From the NCBI GenBank assembly GCA_014380705.1, contig JACMJI010000344.1:1-11176 (forward strand): a stretch of 11,176 nt of DNA, given 5' to 3'. Positions 9,085 through 11,176 of the stretch are shown here, piece by piece (position 1 is the stretch's first letter; every line of letters begins with the position of its first letter). The position numbers were made by a program, and so were the translations under genes. This DNA comes from Gorillibacterium sp. (GTDB lineage Bacteria; Bacillota; Bacilli; Paenibacillales; NBRC-103111). Under the pieces are notes generated by a model. That model was not told the origin of the DNA. It saw only the letters and a list, made by a program, of their open reading frames with translations, and searched no databases.

Positions 9085-9121
9085 GATTAGATTATAACAT
9101 ATTTAGCGAGAAGGGGAGCGG

Positions 9122-10573
9122 ATGTTGCAAAAATCGGAAAAACTTGTTATTCTGCATACAAACGATATTCATAGTCACTTTGAACGAATGCCTTATATTG
9201 CGAAGCTGCTTAATCAAGAAAGGCAGAAGGCGGGTCAAACCGCAACGCTTACTGTCGATTGCGGCGATCATATCGATAGAGCCTACATAGAAACCGAAGG
9301 AAGCATGGGAATTGCTAATGTTGAAGTGATGAACGCCTGCAGCTATGACTTGGTTCTTCCAGGTAATAATGAAGGACTCACGCTTTCCCCTTCCTTTTTA
9401 GCCGAAGCATACCGTCATGCAAGGTTTGGTATTATCTGTGCAAACTTGTTCGAAGCGGACTCTGGTACTCCCCCGGAATGGATGAACCCCTCACGTATTT
9501 TGGTTCGTGGGAATCTGCGTATCGGTGTTGTTGGTGTAACTGTGGCTTATATAGAATTTTACCGGCTTCTTGGTTGGAAAGTTATGGATCCGATCGATGC
9601 GGTAAGGCAGCAAGTTGGACGAATACGTGATAAGGTTGATCTATTGATTGTTCTCTCTCATCTCGGCCTGCCAAATGATCGTCTACTAGCTTCTACTGTG
9701 GATGGAATTGATCTTATTCTGGGCGGACATACTCATCACCTATTAGAGCAACCCTTGCTTGAAAGCAGCACGTTGATATGCGGGGCAGGGAAATTCGGCA
9801 CCCATATAGGACGCGTCGAAATTAGTTATGATCTGGAACTACAGCAAATAATCGAGCTTAAGGGAACTTGTATTCCGACAGTGGATATTGAACCCGACCA
9901 AGGTATTGCTTCTCTTGTGGAGCAATTTCATGAACAGAGTCGGTTGAAGCTCTCGCGTCCCATTTCGCAACTGGCTCAACCTTTAGGGATCCATTGGGAG
10001 TCAGAGTCCCCACTTGGCAACTTACTTGCGGAAGGTATACGTCGCCATACGGGTGCTGATATTGGACTTGTGAACGCAGGTCAAATCCTGGAGGGACTTG
10101 AACAAGGAACAGTATCTTTAGAGAGACTGCACCAGATTTGTCCATCGCCGATTAATTCATGTCTCTATTGGTTAAAGGGTCAGGATTTACTGGAGGCTCT
10201 TGAATCAGCTTTGCTGTTGGAATATACTTCTAAGCCGATTTATGGGTACGGTTTTCGCGGCAAAATCCTTGGAATCCTATGCTTAAATGGTATGGAGATA
10301 GAATATCATCCAGAAGGCCCGCCTAATCAGAAAATTTCCCGGGTAATGGTCGGCGGAGAACTCTTTAATCCAGAACAAGAATATCTTGTTGGCACGATTG
10401 ATATGTTTGTTTTCGGTCTGGGTTATCCTTCGTTGTCTAGAGGAAGGAATGTCCAATTCTTTTCCCCTTATTTTCTTCGAGAATTGCTAGCGGATGAGCT
10501 TATTCGTTTACAAGACCGCTCACAAGAGGAACTAATTAGACACTGGGTACCGACAAACACAGCTTACAAGTAA
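9122..10573 (+). CDS. Bifunctional metallophosphatase/5'-nucleotidase, YunD-like
   Basis: The 483-residue protein has two domains. An N-terminal calcineurin-like metallophosphatase domain (about 8-235) has the metal motifs DIH (Asp15, His17), GDH (Asp49), GNNE (81-84), SHLG (His180) and GGHTHH (His203, His205). A C-terminal 5'-nucleotidase domain (about 275-460) includes GADIGLVNAG and a hydrophobic substrate region. It resembles B. subtilis YunD and the UshA/CD73 superfamily. Unlike UshA it has no signal peptide, so it should act in the cytosol on nucleotides or related phosphoesters. The usual GNHE motif reads GNNE, which I believe is normal in the YunD branch. The start has AAGGGGAG just upstream. 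uppP follows 16 bp after its stop, so the two are probably one transcript. The exact substrate cannot be read from sequence. Confidence 0.9.
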   Translation: MLQKSEKLVILHTNDIHSHFERMPYIAKLLNQERQKAGQTATLTVDCGDHIDRAYIETEGSMGIANVEVMNACSYDLVLPGNNEGLTLSPSFLAEAYRHARFGIICANLFEADSGTPPEWMNPSRILVRGNLRIGVVGVTVAYIEFYRLLGWKVMDPIDAVRQQVGRIRDKVDLLIVLSHLGLPNDRLLASTVDGIDLILGGHTHHLLEQPLLESSTLICGAGKFGTHIGRVEISYDLELQQIIELKGTCIPTVDIEPDQGIASLVEQFHEQSRLKLSRPISQLAQPLGIHWESESPLGNLLAEGIRRHTGADIGLVNAGQILEGLEQGTVSLERLHQICPSPINSCLYWLKGQDLLEALESALLLEYTSKPIYGYGFRGKILGILCLNGMEIEYHPEGPPNQKISRVMVGGELFNPEQEYLVGTIDMFVFGLGYPSLSRGRNVQFFSPYFLRELLADELIRLQDRSQEELIRHWVPTNTAYK

Positions 10574-10589
10574 TAAGGGGGAAATACAT

Positions 10590-11176
10590 ATGTTAGATTT
10601 ATGGAAAGCTATTATAATTGGGATTGTCGAAGGGCTTACGGAATTCCTTCCTGTTTCATCAACAGGTCATATGATTCTTGTGGGTCATATGATCGGATTT
10701 ACGGGTGAAAAAGCAGATACCTTTGAAGTCGTTATCCAGTTGGGGGCGATTCTATCCGTTGTCGTGCTTTATTGGAAGCGGTGCTTGCGTCTAATAGGGA
10801 TTCGCGATAGGAGTGTTCCTGTAAGAGCTGATGGGCATTCTCTTAATCTGCTCCATATCATCATTGGTATTCTACCGGCATCCCTCCTGGGGCTTGTCCT
10901 TCATGACTATATCAAGCAGCTGTTTATGCCTGAGACTGTATTGATAGGACTTATCGCCGGGGGAGTCTTCATGATTATCGGAGAAAAGCAAAGCCCACGA
11001 ACTCAGGTCGTGACAATGGATGAGCTTACCTATCGCCAATGCCTCTATATAGGATTAGCACAGATATTATCCTTATGGCCCGGCTTTTCCCGTTCCGGCT
11101 CTACGATCGCTGCAGGTATGCTTACTGGCGCATCTCGCGGTGCCTCCGCCGATTACACCTTTCTGATGGCTATTCC
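10590..11176 (+). CDS. uppP: Undecaprenyl-diphosphatase UppP (BacA), 3' end outside the window
   Basis: This integral membrane enzyme dephosphorylates undecaprenyl diphosphate to undecaprenyl phosphate, recycling the lipid carrier for peptidoglycan and other wall polymers. Higher levels are known to raise bacitracin tolerance. The first 195 residues are present, out of roughly 260-280 in the family. The (E/Q)xxxE motif is Glu14 and Glu18 in EGLTEFLPVSSTGH, with the conserved His27. The second motif, PGFSRSGST (164-172), contains the essential Arg168. Several hydrophobic helices are visible (about 5-20, 46-62, 87-104 and 116-131). AAGGGGG lies eight bases before the ATG. The reading frame is still open at the window edge, so the gene is cut by the window rather than truncated in the genome. 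Confidence 0.95.
   Translation, partial: MLDLWKAIIIGIVEGLTEFLPVSSTGHMILVGHMIGFTGEKADTFEVVIQLGAILSVVVLYWKRCLRLIGIRDRSVPVRADGHSLNLLHIIIGILPASLLGLVLHDYIKQLFMPETVLIGLIAGGVFMIIGEKQSPRTQVVTMDELTYRQCLYIGLAQILSLWPGFSRSGSTIAAGMLTGASRGASADYTFLMAI

Noticed and set aside
9026..9098. Tiny leader peptide after GAGGAGG (TTG at 9044)
   Set aside because: The likely promoter -10 box lies inside this frame, so the main transcript would not contain its start.

Overview
The window looks like a chromosomal segment from a low-to-mid-GC Firmicute, most likely Paenibacillus or a close relative. The support is a sufCDSUB operon in the Bacillus order, strong AGGAGG-type ribosome binding sites, a DUF1802 gene, a YunD-like cytosolic 5'-nucleotidase, a BacA-type UppP and an HD-GYP protein. 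The genus is an inference from protein style and from repeat sequences that resemble Paenibacillus intergenic repeats. No database was searched.

Layout. (1) Positions 1 to about 1300 contain no convincing gene. They hold several unrelated repeat or stem-loop blocks: three 40-41 bp tandem units (131-252), two related hairpins (about 386-471), four 27-28 bp units (612-720), a two-part stem-loop (956-1008), a long imperfect hairpin (1054-1172) and four 32 bp units (1172-1299). (2) A small GTG-started gene on the minus strand (1356-1526) ends just before a strong terminator (1332-1297). Divergent from it is a DUF1802 gene (1668-2240) with its own promoter. (3) The suf operon for Fe-S cluster assembly, sufC-sufD-sufS-sufU-sufB (2375-7590), follows a possible Fur-type site and ends at a strong, probably bidirectional terminator (7665-7703). 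(4) The space at 7704-7892 contains a perfect 13 bp inverted repeat around a minus-strand promoter-like sequence, and a second inverted repeat. (5) An HD-GYP gene lies on the minus strand (7893-8948). (6) Divergent from it, a 5'-nucleotidase family gene (9122-10573) is followed after 16 bp by uppP (10590 onward), which runs off the window.

How the genes work together. SufS removes sulfur from cysteine and passes it to the zinc protein SufU. The SufB-SufC-SufD scaffold, powered by the SufC ATPase, then builds Fe-S clusters. The nucleotidase-uppP pair looks co-transcribed. UppP recycles the undecaprenyl lipid carrier for cell-wall synthesis, and the nucleotidase probably hydrolyses nucleotides or related phosphoesters in the cytosol. 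The HD-GYP protein probably degrades cyclic di-GMP. The coding part of the window is conventional housekeeping sequence. The least explained parts are the 1.3 kb repeat-rich stretch at the left, the small membrane-like protein, and the palindrome with a possible short RNA after sufB.
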